64,000 bases of DNA from Dimorphilus gyrociliatus (lineage: Eukaryota > Annelida > Polychaeta > Dinophilidae), in contig CAJFCJ010000020.1 of the NCBI GenBank assembly GCA_904063045.1, positions 1,542,916 through 1,606,915 of the forward strand, in the 5' to 3' direction. A program made the translations under genes and the position numbers. Shown in pieces: positions 50,641 to 64,000 of the stretch. Position 1 is the stretch's first letter. Each line of letters opens with the position of its first letter. The notes under the pieces are model-generated. The model was given only the letters and a program-made list of their open reading frames with translations, ran no database searches and was not told where the DNA came from.

Positions 50641-51875
50641 TTAACAAGCCGTATTACTAAAATCAACGGCAGCTGGCGACTTACGCCCAGCAAGGGAACC
50701 ATTTATAGCCCGTAAACTAGTATATGTATGTTTCGATGCGCTCTCGTGAACGCTGTGATAGTATGTGTTCGAAGACAGTCGCGAAAGTGGTATCCTTCCA
50801 TCTGGGGGTGAAGAGCAACAGCGAAGAGTTAACTCTTTGAAGCCTCTTCGAAACTTCCTACTAAAGAAGCAGTAAACAATTGGGTTGATGCATGAGTTTG
50901 AACTTCCTAACCATTGTGCTATTGGGAGAATAGTTTGTATTAGAATCTTTTCCTCCATTCCCGAAAAAGAACCACCAAACAAAATTCTAATCTTTGTGGC
51001 ATATAACGGCAACCAGGAAAAAGCAAACAGGACAACAACGCAGGAGAGCATCTTAAGAACCTTCACTTTTGATTTGAAAATAACTTCACTAGTATTTGCC
51101 ACGCCCGGCGCATTTCGCCTCCAGACTCTTAGAGCGATTAGTGTATAGCAGATAACGATTGACAGTAGAGGGAGGGTATAGCAACATAAGAAAGTTGCTC
51201 CTAGAAAGTAGCCTTTCTGTTTACTTTTATCAGCAGTAGGGTCTTGTGACCAAATTTCTACACACGTTGGAATTGTTTGACGAGGAGAGTTATGGTAGTC
51301 TATCTGATAGTAAATAGCCCATGGAGACATGATAGCCATTGAGAACAACCAGATGAGTACGATAATTAGTCTTGCGACCGTTCCGGTCATATGCAGTTCT
51401 AGTGTATGGCATATAGCTATATATCGGTCAACCGCTATAGCGACTAACGTGCTAACCGATGCTGATACGGACGTCCCCTGTAGAAAAGGCGTCACCTTAC
51501 ACATGACGACACCCAACCTCCAACCTTTTAAAATGATTTGTGGGTTACTAGGAGGGTTTCCTTATGACTTATATAGACTATATATAGCGTGTTTAGGAAC
51601 TTACCTGAAATTAGATTGTTAACTAACGTGATTGGCAGGCAGAAAACAGTCACGAGAATATCAGCGACGGCCAAATTGACTATGAAGTAATTCGTTACCG
51701 TATGCATCCTTGAATTTCGGTAAACGACTAATATAACGAGAGTATTGCCAACAACCGCTATAAAAAACACCAAACTATAGGCAATAGTATATACTATAAT
51801 CATAGAAACGGTTTGTTTCACTAGCGGATAATATTCATGAGTAGTATTTATAAGCGTCGAATTCGTCGTCGACAT
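50641..51875 (-). CDS. Class A neuropeptide-type G protein-coupled receptor
   Basis: Two exons, 51875 to about 51604 and about 51516-50641, join in phase (NLISG then WRLG) to a protein of about 380 residues. The N-terminus has three Asn-X-Ser/Thr sites. TM1 has GNTLVILVV, TM2 has VNLAVADILVT. After WRLG, Cys in VVMCK pairs with a loop Cys (PTCVEIW). The helix-3 motif is DRYIAIC. TM5 is LCCYTLPLLSIVICY, then the third loop begins VWRRNAPG; TM6 carries FSWLP and TM7 carries NPIVYCFF. The tail has a CC pair and many serines. The shape is that of peptide receptors near the NPFF, orexin/allatotropin, SIFamide or trissin groups; I cannot tell which. Confidence 0.85.
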
Positions 51876-54057
51876 CCTCTTCCTCGTCGCCGCCGCCGTC
51901 TAGTCTAATTTACTCCTTTTCAAAGCGACACCTAACGGCCGCTTTTTCAAAGTACTCGCAACTTCGGTTGAGTGCGTGGGATTTTTAAAATAGCGTGCAT
52001 TAACTCAAATAAAAAATAACTTGTATCAATACAATACATACTTTATTATTAAATATGTAAAAAAATTAATAGGCCTAATATGTGTATCTATAGATTCATA
52101 TGTATAAATACATCTGAAAGTTTGTATACGTAAATATAGTAGTTAATATATTTTAAACTGTTTAACTGAAATATATTAGTATATACATTATTTACAATGT
52201 TTATTCATTTTGTTACATGTGTGTACGCTATTTGTTTAAAAAAAAAAAACAAGAAAAAGTATGCCAATCTTTTAAAAAAATGGAAATGGGAGGTTGATGC
52301 ACTGGGTGACGTTAATGTACGTGAAAGGGGCGAAGAAAGAGAGGCTACTGTACGTAAAGGAAACCTTTTCTCTTTAATGCGTGAAAAAAAAAATAACATA
52401 ACGACAAACGCGATTAGGAAGAGCCTGGCTTTTTCAGGCACAAGTCTAGTGTCAGAGGTCGACTTGTTTATTCAATAAATCATGTATTAATATTACAGTT
52501 TGCTTTGCGCGCTAGTGGTTAATTGCCGTGAACAATAGAACTAAAGGCGTCTACATAGCGTTGCACATTAAGACACTATAAAATCGACAACAACTGGCTC
52601 TTCTTGTTTGCCTAGTCAGAGTCATTACTCGAGCAGGTGGTCTTCCATGCCCTCTAATTCCAACTTCAAAGCAGAGTATACATAAAACACTTTACTCCAT
52701 CGATGATGGACGATTATTCTACTCTCTCTCCATTCCAAACAAGTGCGGAATATCTCACTTTCGCACGCCCTTCTCATATAATGTAAATCACTACGACCTG
52801 ATAATTAATTCATAACAGCCAACATTTACACGGCAGGCATAGGGTAATTTATATATAAAATATATATATGTGTTACTAGCAATAACAGAAACTCAGCAGT
52901 ATTATTTAATGGTAAAACAATAGTGGAATCTACCTATAAAAAAGATAAAAACAGTAATAACTTTTCAGAAATGAACATATTTCATTGCCATATATTAAAA
53001 TGATTATGGTAATTTTCATATCTTCAAAATGAATGGCATGTTTTCTGTTTTCATCTTAATTGCCCAGTCACAGATGTTATGTCATTTTATATTTGGTACT
53101 TTCCGATGAAACAAGTTTCATAATTGTATGAGGCTGACCTATGTTGAACTGGTTTCAAGCTTACTTACATTATAGTTAGAAAATATATAACATATACTTT
53201 CCATCCAACACCCACCCAACGCATCTTCCTCTACAAGATAATCAAAGTGTCCTATACATTTGTATAAAATATATTAAGACACACTTGAGAAGATAACTCA
53301 ACTTTTCAATTAATTTTAGTTATTGCCTAGGCCTTAAACGATCCGATAACATACATATACAATATGTATTATATATATATATATATATATTTACTGAATA
53401 GTGTATTTAAAGGCATTGCAATTTTTATTTATAGTTCAAATTTGTGCTTGTCTATAAGATACTTAAAAAAAAATTTAAGTATGTGGAAATGAAATGTTTA
53501 AATACTCATTAAAGAAAAAAACTTGACATTATAGATTTGTTTAATCGTTTGTACATTACTATTTAAGATGGTTTCATTACACACTTAAAAGAGGAAATGT
53601 TTTTATGACCTTATTAATATATTACATTACCGAAACGTAGGCGACCATATAATACATTGCCTGTACACGTTTTAATAACGTGCCAATTTTCTAACATATC
53701 AAGTTCGTCTTTCTCCACCTCACGACATCTTTATCAAACACGCACGCGTTACTTTAATTTATACCTATTAAACGGATGGACGCTTTTGATACGAAAGAAG
53801 GTCGTGACCTAACACATAAAAGTTTTATTCAGAGCCATCTAGAGTTCATCAATAAAAGTTACTTAGGCTAACTGATCTACTTTATCTAACCGTCCCCAGG
53901 GTGTCTTAAATTAGTCTGTACGATAGTCATAATAAACTTAAATGTATTTATTTTTTCTTCAATTTTTTGGTAACAAAACTGTTGTGTGGTAAAATGAACG
54001 TTGGCAATTGTCATACAATAATATAAGTAGAATAAATCATTTCTGAGTACGATATGC
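51876..54057. other. Large intergenic region, GPCR 5' side / AGGF1 3' side
   Basis: About 2.2 kb with no supported gene. It includes one exact TAGGCCTA (52070-52077), a near match (around 53328), and a TA run (53369-53390). The 93-residue Lys-rich open frame at 52197-52478 is unlike any protein I know and is probably chance. A GPCR 5' UTR exon could lie here. Confidence 0.45.
53366..53392 (+). repeat. (TA)n microsatellite
   Basis: About ten uninterrupted TA units between the GPCR and AGGF1. Confidence 0.85.
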
Positions 54058-56810
54058 TTACTTTTTTTTTTTCGCTGGATTTAAAACCTCTCCTGCTACA
54101 AAAGCACTCGTATTTTCGTCTCGCTGACGATTATTCTCATGGAGCGACTTATATCGGTTTTGAGCCTTAACCCATTTATCTTGAGACGATGGCAAACCGT
54201 CTCTACCAATTGATTTGTTACCGTCATTTGAACCAAGACCAGCAGTTTTTGAGATTCTTTTTTCAGTCTGAATCTGTAGCGAATAATGCATTAATAGTTA
54301 ATTAGCCGTGTAATTCATCTGTAATACCGGCTCTGTAACGCCTCTAGAACTTTGACCTAAACCTTCCCCATCGGTCCAACCCATTTTCAAAAGCATTTTA
54401 CGTCCAATGTTCGTGTCAGGCAGGGGACTACGAAATGGCACTTTTGTTAGTCATTTTACTGGATAAAGGAAAGGGAAAACACCTACTTGTCGACAGAAGC
54501 TGCTTCCTCTTCATCAAGCTTCTGATAGGGATTATCACTCCCGACTGTCTTTCTTCTCTCCTGTGCTCTATCAATGTAAATGTCACCTTTTTCTCTTTCA
54601 GGCGATAGGTAACCCTACAGTCAAGAATACTAAGTATATTTTACGGTTTTCTGTTACATGATAAATATCATACTTCTAATCCGTATTTCTTTTTCATCTC
54701 TTGATAAAATTTTTTTCTTGCAGATTTTGGACCAGGTTTTGGTTTAGTTTTTTCTTTGTCCAACAAATAGGCTCGTACAACACCTGGTTCGCATTCTAAA
54801 CAAGTGTTGGGACCTAATTAAAACGAATTAGTTGACAAAATATATTACTTTGTTAATATCTTAATTTAGTCTTAAATTCAATATCAACAAATATATTACC
54901 GGAATGAACATGAAATTCGAAGACTGAGTCCGAAATTTGCACTAAATCCTTGTTACTTATTATCTGAGGTTCACTGACTTTCCCTGACTAAATGGGTTAT
55001 GTTTGCCATTATAATAAATACTTATATAAAAATTATAGAATATAACCTCTCCTAATCTTTTATTATTTACAAATGTTCCAATATCGCTTCCTTTATCTAC
55101 CATAGTGTATCTTTTTAAGCGTTTATCAAAAGCAATTTCAAGATGTTCCTATCCAAAAAAGTATTTCAATTAATCACTAAAAGAACATGCTCACTTTTTA
55201 TCTTACCACATCAATGTCTTTGAGTCGGATGATGCATTTCACGCCACTACCTATTAGGCCACCTTGTGAACCAACTACAATCACTGTCCCCAGCTCTAAA
55301 ACATTAGATTTATGCACCATGATTCGGACGTAAGAAGGCCATTTATGTTCATCTGGTAAGAAAATAGGCTAGAATTTGAAAGTTAAAAATAATTTCTTCT
55401 CAGCAACCTTCTTCTGAAATGCACATTCGTTTTTCAGGAGGCTCCTTTTCCTGAGACACCTTCTCCTCTTTTTTATTCTTATCCTCTTTCTCTGGTAAAT
55501 CTCTCATTAAAACCGGTTCACGTTCAATTATACCACTTTCCTTGTCTTCTTCGACACTATTTTCTTGCACGGGAGGCTTTAAAAATATTTTCTTTTTAAT
55601 TAGATCCCCTTATATTTTAATAGAATCAAGAAATTTACCTCTCTAGCCTTACGACCAACTTCGCTTGGAAGGAGCATAGAGTAGCTGTTGTCTTCCGCAT
55701 TATGGCGGAAATACTTGTCAACGGCTGGAGCATAAAATAGACCAAGTTGCTGTCAAAAAAGAAAATAGAACATAAATATTAAAAGCAAACATAAACTGAC
55801 TGTATCATATAAATAGTCGTCGTTGTTTTCAATTTTCTGGAGATAGGTTGAGTCGTCGTAAACGTTATACTTTTGTTCTATATGTTCTTCTACAGCAGCT
55901 TTTACGCAGTCAGATATAGACTCAGTCTGATAAAAATTTAAAAACAATAAAAGAAAATTTCATTATACTCTACATAATTGTATATTTAATTTATATACAG
56001 TTCTATTTTCGGAATAATTTTTCCAGTCGTTAGCAACATTAAGAAGAGAATTTTTCTTTTTGGCTAGAAAGAAAATAAAGATACTTATATCGCGTTGACA
56101 GTTTGTGTAAAGAAGTATACTTAACGATCCAGACGTGCATTCGACGCTCTTAGTTTTCTTATCATCGGATTTTTCTTGCTCATATGCGGTCAACTGAGCT
56201 TGCATGTCAATCATAGAATACTGCAATTCATCATATTTAAGTCGACCTTCATCGTGCAATATTTTTAACTGTGAAACTTCTTGTTCTAGGTTGCTGTTAA
56301 TATTAGTCAAGGATTCGACTGTCTTTTTTAGGTGAAACGTTTCTTTTTTCCAATCTCGCTCTTTACTATTATGGTCTTGAAGTTGATTATTTATATCATT
56401 TATTTTCGATTTTAATTCATAATTTTCCCATTTAAGCTCCTCTACAATATCCATTCTGTATTTGGAGTTAGTATGTTCCTTGTTATGAAAAAAGAAATAT
56501 TAGTTTCTAGAAACTAGACATAATAATTCATAATGATTTTATGCAATAATATTCTTACTGTTACATTGCCTATCTCTGGAGAATCTTTCGCTTCTGCTAT
56601 TGCTTCCAACGAATCAATTTTTATTTGAAGTTGTGTATTTTCTTCTTCAAGACTTAAACATCTATTGAGCAAATCAAAAGATGCAGAGTTTCGTTTGATC
56701 CCGCTATATAGGTTTTTGTTTTTCTTCATTAATAGCTCTACCACTGCATCTTTTTCATTGCCGTCTCCTAGCTCACAACCTATTTTAACAATAAGCCATT
56801 AAAATTGTAG

Positions 56811-56850
<40 letters not shown>

Positions 56851-58015
56851 AAAACATCATAAGACGTTAGGGAGAATAAAAATCTTTACCGATTTCATCG
56901 GATGAGGATTCGTCAGCATCCGTCCCGTGCATATAATTTTTAAAGGCTGCCAACTTATATTTCAAAACCTCGATAATTTTCGTCAATTTTTTTTCGTTGA
57001 AACGTTTATCACTCAACTCAATTCTTAAATCGACACCATCTTCCATAGCTAATTTTAAATATTGGAAATTAGCCGACTTTTGCAGTTCCTCAATTGTAGT
57101 TTGCAAAGTAGCTACTTTTTTCCTAGAATCTTGTTGTCTCTCGAACATTCTTTCATACTCAGTTCCACAAGATGCTACAAACGTTGATGGCAATTTTAAT
57201 AGCTCACATCTGCTCTTAAATTTCTCTTTGACTAGTTTTAAATGTTTTTCATGTTCAGCACCGAGTTGACCTAACTCCCGTGAAATATTTATTAAACGCA
57301 GTAATAATTTAATTGCTTCGCATTTGTGATTGCCTGTATTGCACATATCTTGCTGTTCTTCTTCAATAATTAAATCTGTATTTAGTCCAGTAGAAATTTC
57401 CATAGCATTTGAAACTTTTCCTCTTACTATATCCTTAAGTCTCTTTTTTAAAGTGAAGCATTCATCGCTCCGAATTTTCAATTGTAATTCAAGATTTCTA
57501 ACTAAACTCTCTTTATCGGCTAGGTTTTTTAAAGCCATATCTAACATTAGTTTCATGTTTTTCTGACCTTCTACAAGAGATTCTTCTTTCTTTTTTAAAT
57601 TTTTTATTTCTAAGGACATATTATGATATTTGTCTGTATTTTCTATTGATATTTTCTCAAATTTCTCTTTTAAGTAAGCACTTGGAGAATTTTCATTGAT
57701 AAAACTAGATAGATCTTCTAGAGTATATTGGTTTCTTTCGTGTAGTTCATTCGGATTACTCATTTTATGGCTTTGTTCTTGGTCATTAGCTTCAAGCGAA
57801 CGACTTGATTCACAATTTTTGTTTGGTGTAGTTGTATTGAAGAATTTTTCCTCAGCGAAACATTTATTAATTTCTGGATTATGTTTCTGAGTGTGACTGG
57901 GAGTAAGTTGAGTTACAGTTTGTGAAATTCCATAGTCTTTGCTTAAACATTCCTTTTTAATATTTGGAGAATCAGTCTCACCAGATTTACTTTGATACTC
58001 TTGATTTGAAGACAT
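54058..58015 (-). CDS. AGGF1: AGGF1-like protein (coiled coil, OCRE-like, FHA, G-patch)
   Basis: I followed exon phases from the ATG at 58015 (MSSNQEYQSKSGETDSP) through the coiled coil to the G-patch: DEIG|CELGDG, GNVT|EHTNSKY, SGS|KKKNSLL and NRT|TESISDC all join in frame. The N-terminal region of roughly 500 residues is mostly predicted coiled coil. A weak OCRE-like segment (NVYDDSTYLQ, DDYLYDT, LGLFYAPAVDKYF) is followed by an FHA domain (GSQGGLIGSG, YTMVDKGSDIGTFVN, VFEFHVHSG, CLECEPGVVRAYL) and a G-patch (GRKMLLKMGWTDGEGLGQ). The end is Lys-rich. Human AGGF1 has about 714 residues; this one is longer, mainly in the N-terminus. AGGF1 is linked to splicing and angiogenesis in vertebrates. 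Confidence 0.85.
56814..56848 (+). repeat. (TA)n microsatellite in AGGF1 intron
   Basis: An uninterrupted TA run between the first and second AGGF1 exons. Confidence 0.85.
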
Positions 58016-60083
<2,068 letters not shown>

Positions 60084-60416
60084 TAGTTATCTCTACGAAA
60101 GATTATTAGTTTGTTCAAATTTCTCTTATTGTTTATCATACGCATTCGTGCCATTGTAAAATTCCTATTACATTACTTCGTTACGAGTGAAAAAGAAAAA
60201 TACATTTTTGTATAATTGCCCGTCCGGCGAAGCCAAGTAACGAACAAAAATGTATCTGGCAATTTTCTTTCTTACTACGTCTTTATATATTTTTAATTTG
60301 TTGTGAACTGAATTTTGTGTAGACGCGAACTTGTTCTTTTTTATTTTGTGCTATGTACGGCTAGTGTACGTATTACAGATTAATACTGCAATTTGTTAAT
60401 GTTAAACGCGTTGATA
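60084..60416. other. Tail-to-tail region, FOXK / RIIAD1
   Basis: A 333-base convergent gap, presumed 3' UTR of both genes. It contains a perfect inverted repeat but no open reading frame of note. Confidence 0.5.
60200..60255 (+). repeat. Perfect 12-base inverted repeat in FOXK 3' region
   Basis: Arms ATACATTTTTGT (60200-60211) and ACAAAAATGTAT (60244-60255) are exact reverse complements around a 32-base, GC-richer loop. The RNA from either strand could form a hairpin. Confidence 0.75.
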
Positions 60417-60938
60417 CTATAATTTCCTGAGCACTCTATTCTGCCTGATTTGCTGTTGCCTTTCTTCCAGCATAGTTTCTATTTTGTTAGGCAGGTCTTT
60501 GTCCGTAAAATAATCTGCAAGCAAGAGTTAATGAATGTATATTCGTTATAGAATACATAAAGGTCAACGTACTTGCAGCAAAGTCCCGTACATTATCTGG
60601 TCGTTTCAGAAATATATCTCTAGAATGAAATGGCATAGGTAATAGGATATAAACATTATTGAGCATCTCATTTACCCTAGGAAGCCAGCAACTAAACATT
60701 CAACCTCTGGATGTTGCCTCAAGTATTTTTCATTTTCCAATCTTGTCTTCATCTGTTGCAAAAAAAAATTTAACAACAATCGAATTACGCAATTTTAAAC
60801 AACCTTAAATTTATTCAGTTTCGCTTGTTGGTCGTCACTGAGGGCCCCGAGATCACTAGTAGTTTTCATATCATAGGGTTCCATACCCTGTGGTGGATCG
60901 TGGAGAGGGCGTTGTTCTAAAACTTTATCTTTTTCCAT
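60417..60938 (-). CDS. RIIAD1: RIIa domain-containing protein 1
   Basis: A small gene of four exons: 60938 to about 60805, about 60752-60680, about 60617-60572, and about 60515-60417. The start is MEKDKVLEQRPLHDPP. SDLGALSDDQQAKLNKFK, KTRLENEKYLRQHPEVECLVAGF, DIFLKRPDNVRDFAA and YFTDKDLPNKIE match the human protein strongly. These are the RIIa dimerisation/docking helices found in PKA regulatory subunits, DPY30 and sperm-tail proteins. The protein is about 115 residues, slightly longer than the 92 in human, with an N-terminal extension and a Gln/Arg-rich tail. The RIIa fold binds amphipathic helices of AKAP-type partners, often in flagella. Its start faces the DCAF12 start, 296 bases away. 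Confidence 0.9.
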
Positions 60939-61234
60939 CGTGTTCTACCAGTCAGCTTCTTCTGTAACCAAAACAACAGAGGTCGTAAAATTTAACCGGA
61001 AGTCGTCAAAGTAGTTCTTTATACGATGTAGAGTAATATAAAACTACTAGAGCCCTCTACCGTGAAAATGATCAAGCATGGCTTACATATATAAAAATAA
61101 TCTGGCCGCCAGAGGCCTCCCTAAATTAGATATGATTTTGACCATCTTTGTGATTTAGTCGCATTAGGTCAGGAAAAAATTGGAAACGTATCGATAAAAA
61201 CAACATTTACCTAAATTTTTAAGACAGACTTACG
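60939..61234. promoter_or_regulatory. Likely bidirectional promoter, RIIAD1/DCAF12
   Basis: A 296-base gap between divergent starts, containing CCGGAAGT (60996-61003), an ETS-type site, 58 bases upstream of the RIIAD1 ATG. Confidence 0.5.
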
Positions 61235-62607
61235 ATGACGGAAACTTATCAGGTGAGCAAAGGTTTGACAGTCGTCGATCGATACATGTATGTTACAAAC
61301 AGGCCGATGACGACGATCCTTACTCCCCAAGCGACCCAAAAAAGCTGAAGAAATGCGAAGTCTCACAATCAGTAGGGGTGCAAACAGTTTCACTGTCGAG
61401 CAAATATCATGGGGAACTGTTAAACTTTTTGAGAGATCGCCAATTTCGGCAGCGTATTTCCCGGAGAAGGGTTAAAGTATTGAGAGATATTGAAGCTAAG
61501 TCATTGCCAAATATGCTTCGGGATAGGAAGATCGATCTAGGAGAAGTAAATAAGGTATTTGCCAGCGCCTGGATTAATTCCACGCATGTAGCAGTTGGAA
61601 CCAAATGCAATCGACTGCTGATAATCGACGTTGTAGAGCAGAGGGTCGATGCAACAATCGAAAGCCTTAAAAGTAGTAGATTAAATTCGTCCACTATAGA
61701 ACAAAACTGCGGTATTCATGCCATAGACGTTAATCCTTCTAAAAATATGCTGGCTACTGGGGCAGATCAACCGAACAATCTAGCTGTTTATCAGCTGCCG
61801 TCCTTCGATCCTGTATGTGTTGGCGAAGAAGCTCACAGCGATTGGATTTTTGACCTTTTATGGTTGGATGATAGGAATATTATGACTGGAGGCCGTGATG
61901 GCGTTTTAGCGACTTGGCACATAGATTCAGATAGTATTGTTAATGAGAGTAATGCTTATACACCGAGGCGTTTGACACCAACAGAATGTAAAACAATGTC
62001 AAAAACCCAATTACAAAGAATTCGTTCACTTGCTTACAATGTTATGTCGTCTGAGGTTGCTGCTATTACTTTAAATGGTCATTTACACCTATTTGATGTA
62101 CAATTAGCAGTCAGTGCGCCAAAACGGAGCGTCCTATTGCCATTTTATAAGGAGAATGTGGTTGTTGAGTACAGTGACGATATGAATCTCTATGCAGTCG
62201 GTTCGCATTCCCACATCTTTCTATACGATCCTAGGGAGCCTTGTGGTTCCTCAGATCCATCAAGGGGTAGATTGCGAAGCGTCTCAACACCTGAAAAACA
62301 TATCGCCGTTCGATCTATTGCTTTTAAACAGTATTTAGTTAGTTTAGGTATGGGGAAAAACTCATTAACTTTTCTCGACATGAGAAATCATAAGTATTTG
62401 ACAACCGAGGACGATACAGTTAGACGAATTAGGTTGGATGATGGTTACGTTAGGGAATGCGACAATGATAGGGATATGATTTCAACTACGGATAGCATAA
62501 ATGCCGTATATACGCAACGCTGGAATTCTTTCAACAGTCATTTATTCGCCGCTGGTGGTCCTTTACCAGCATCTCTTTGGGGAAATTGTGCTTCAGTTTT
62601 GAGGTGA
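61235..62607 (+). CDS. DCAF12: DCAF12, WD-repeat CUL4-DDB1 substrate receptor
   Basis: I infer a micro-exon at 61235-61252 (ATG, MTETYQ), a 50-base intron (GTGAGC to AAACAG, 61253-61302), and a second exon from 61303 to the stop at 62607, giving about 440 residues. Human DCAF12 has 453. Within the large exon no Met occurs upstream that fits the frame, so the micro-exon is the simplest start. LPNMLRDRKIDLGEVNKVFAS, GTKCNRLLIIDV, CGIHAIDVNPSKNMLATGADQPNNLAVY, HSDWIFDLLWL, and AGGPLPASLWGN match DCAF12 in order and build its WD40 propeller. DCAF12 recognises C-terminal acidic degrons for CRL4 ubiquitin ligase. A GTGAGC sequence overlaps the stop but equal C-terminal length to human argues against splicing. 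Confidence 0.9.
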
Positions 62608-63400
62608 GCAAGCTCCTTGTTGCTTCATTTGTTTCCTTAACTAAATTATACTCGAGAACTATCAATTGCTTATCCCATATATATAAATATATAAATTTTA
62701 TTTATTAAAAAATACAGTCCTAAAATATAAATATAACTGCTTTTTTCATCTAACAAAACTAATTTTGTTTATTTGCATATTCTTTAAATCCTCGTACTTT
62801 GTTCTTTATGTAACATAAAACTTGATCTTTGAATCTTGTATATTAAGCCTCTACAGTAAGTGAAAAAAGTTCTTGGCCGTATTATGTTAGCATTTGCCTG
62901 GTAATCTTATCATTTTGGCACAATTGACGCTTATTTTGTATCTAGTTCTCAGTAAATAATCCCTTTTTTTTATTCTCTTCTTCCTTTGTTAATAAGTGAA
63001 ATGTATTAAACACATCTAAAGAATTTGCCTATTAATATATACAAACTGTATATAATTTTTCCATTATATTCTAAATATGCTATAATTCTCAGATAATCTA
63101 CAAAAAAAAAATTCATCAAAATCAAGATTAGCAGAAATCTCGAGGTTTACAAAATTATAAAATGCCATGTTATGACAAGTAACAGATTTTTAAATCAAGT
63201 CTTTTTCTTTGGTTATTATCAACTTGAAATAAGCTGTCAGAAAAGTTTCGATTTGTTATGAGCAACAATATTATTGACTATTTTGATGTATAGATATACA
63301 ATGAGCTTTAAAGAATTGAATGAGGAGAAAAAGCTATATTCACACTACTATAACTTTTCAATGTATGCAAACATATGTTTGAATATCTATATGCAATCTG

Positions 63401-63433
<33 letters not shown>

Positions 63434-64000
63434 GTATATGTATACACTCTTTTGTTTATACATCTCTTTTTCTCACATGTACATCATATTCTCGTTTTCT
63501 ACGTTGATAATTTCTGAAGATTTTACACTCTTACGAAGTTTTAAAAAAAAAACGAAATGCTTAATGAAACATGAAGGATTTTCAAGAAGTTTATCTCTAC
63601 ATTGGTTTTTTTTTTCTTTTTGCATGCTGTTTGTTATTATATTTTTGAACAAAAAAAGGAAGGTTACATTTTATAATGGAATAGTCTATACATGTTTTTC
63701 CATTTAAAGAATGAGAAAGTCTTTTTCTTTTTTTTTACAGGACATTTTTTTTAAAAAAAAGAAGGAGAATAATTCCAAAATCAAAAGTTAAAACTTGATA
63801 TTTCATTTTTGTATGAATATATTGATTCTATTAAACTCTTGAATGTTTTTTATTTGAACAGGTCGTTTTTAATCAGCTTTTTTTTGTTTATTAATGTCAA
63901 ACTCAATGTACAATTTGTAAATAATTTGACAAAATGAAAATGTGAGAAAATTAAAAAAGCTATATTTTTATTAAAGTTTTCTTTTAATTTGGATGATCTC
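62608..64000. other. Right-end region without a supported gene
   Basis: AT-rich sequence of 1.4 kb, with TA/CA-rich microsatellite sequence around 63400-63445 and several homopolymer A and T runs. Any open frames here (for example 63274-63707) are repeats read as protein. It probably contains the DCAF12 3' UTR and non-coding sequence beyond. Confidence 0.5.
63401..63446 (+). repeat. TA/CA-type microsatellite
   Basis: Alternating TATATATA and TACATATA/TGTATATG units over about 45 bases. Confidence 0.8.

Noticed and set aside
52197-52478. A 93-residue Lys-rich open frame
   Set aside because: Low-complexity composition, no domain, no splice context, and an equally long frame on the opposite strand.
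54058-58015. Two separate genes (a coiled-coil gene and AGGF1)
   Set aside because: Exon phases and reading frame continue across every junction that I checked, and no internal stop or start region is needed.
61378-61380. GTG start for DCAF12
   Set aside because: Homology and open frame continue upstream; the ATG micro-exon at 61235 joins in frame.
63274-63707. Open frames over the TA/CA repeat near the right end
   Set aside because: They translate a microsatellite and T-runs; no coding signal.

Overview
This is nuclear DNA from a bilaterian animal. The genes have many introns with canonical GT-AG borders, often only 50-100 bases long. The sequence is AT-rich and intergenic gaps are a few hundred bases to about 2 kb. 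Genes such as AGGF1, RIIAD1, SAPCD-type, DIS3L, SMYD4, DCAF12 and FOXK, together with lachesin-like and Cad87A-like proteins, suggest a compact-genome spiralian, for example a small annelid. The taxon is inferred and no species-diagnostic sequence was seen.

From left to right there are 19 protein-coding genes: a DNHD1-like dynein heavy chain (-, runs off the left edge); an intronless p38-like kinase (+); a SAPCD protein (-); a second intronless p38-like kinase (+); an unrecognised acidic protein (-); a PC-esterase PCED1 homologue (+); a lachesin/IgLON-type GPI protein (-); SMYD4-like (+); DIS3L (-); a secreted fibrinogen-domain lectin-like protein (-); EIF3D (-); DCTN3 (+); a giant cadherin (-); a second giant cadherin (+); a neuropeptide-type GPCR (-); AGGF1 with a long coiled-coil N-terminus (-); FOXK (+); RIIAD1 (-); and DCAF12 (+). 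The last 1.4 kb has no gene that I can support.

Strands alternate almost perfectly, so most neighbours are head-to-head pairs sharing a promoter region (for example EIF3D/DCTN3, RIIAD1/DCAF12, AGGF1/FOXK and the two cadherins) or tail-to-tail pairs with very short gaps (SMYD4/DIS3L 97 bases, PCED1/lachesin-like 183, DCTN3/cadherin 190). The genes do not form one pathway. They cover RNA decay, translation initiation, transcription, dynein and cilia, signalling kinases, adhesion and a receptor.

The most unusual points are: a dynein heavy chain whose AAA1 ATPase motifs are broken; two intronless p38-like kinases flanking one gene and sharing the same activation-loop changes; two divergent cadherins that look like ancient head-to-head paralogues; a fibrinogen domain that has lost a conserved disulfide; AGGF1 with a much enlarged coiled coil and an eroded OCRE region; and an orphan protein carrying a SUMO-interaction-like motif. 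I found no tRNA, rRNA, transposon, viral insertion or CRISPR array.
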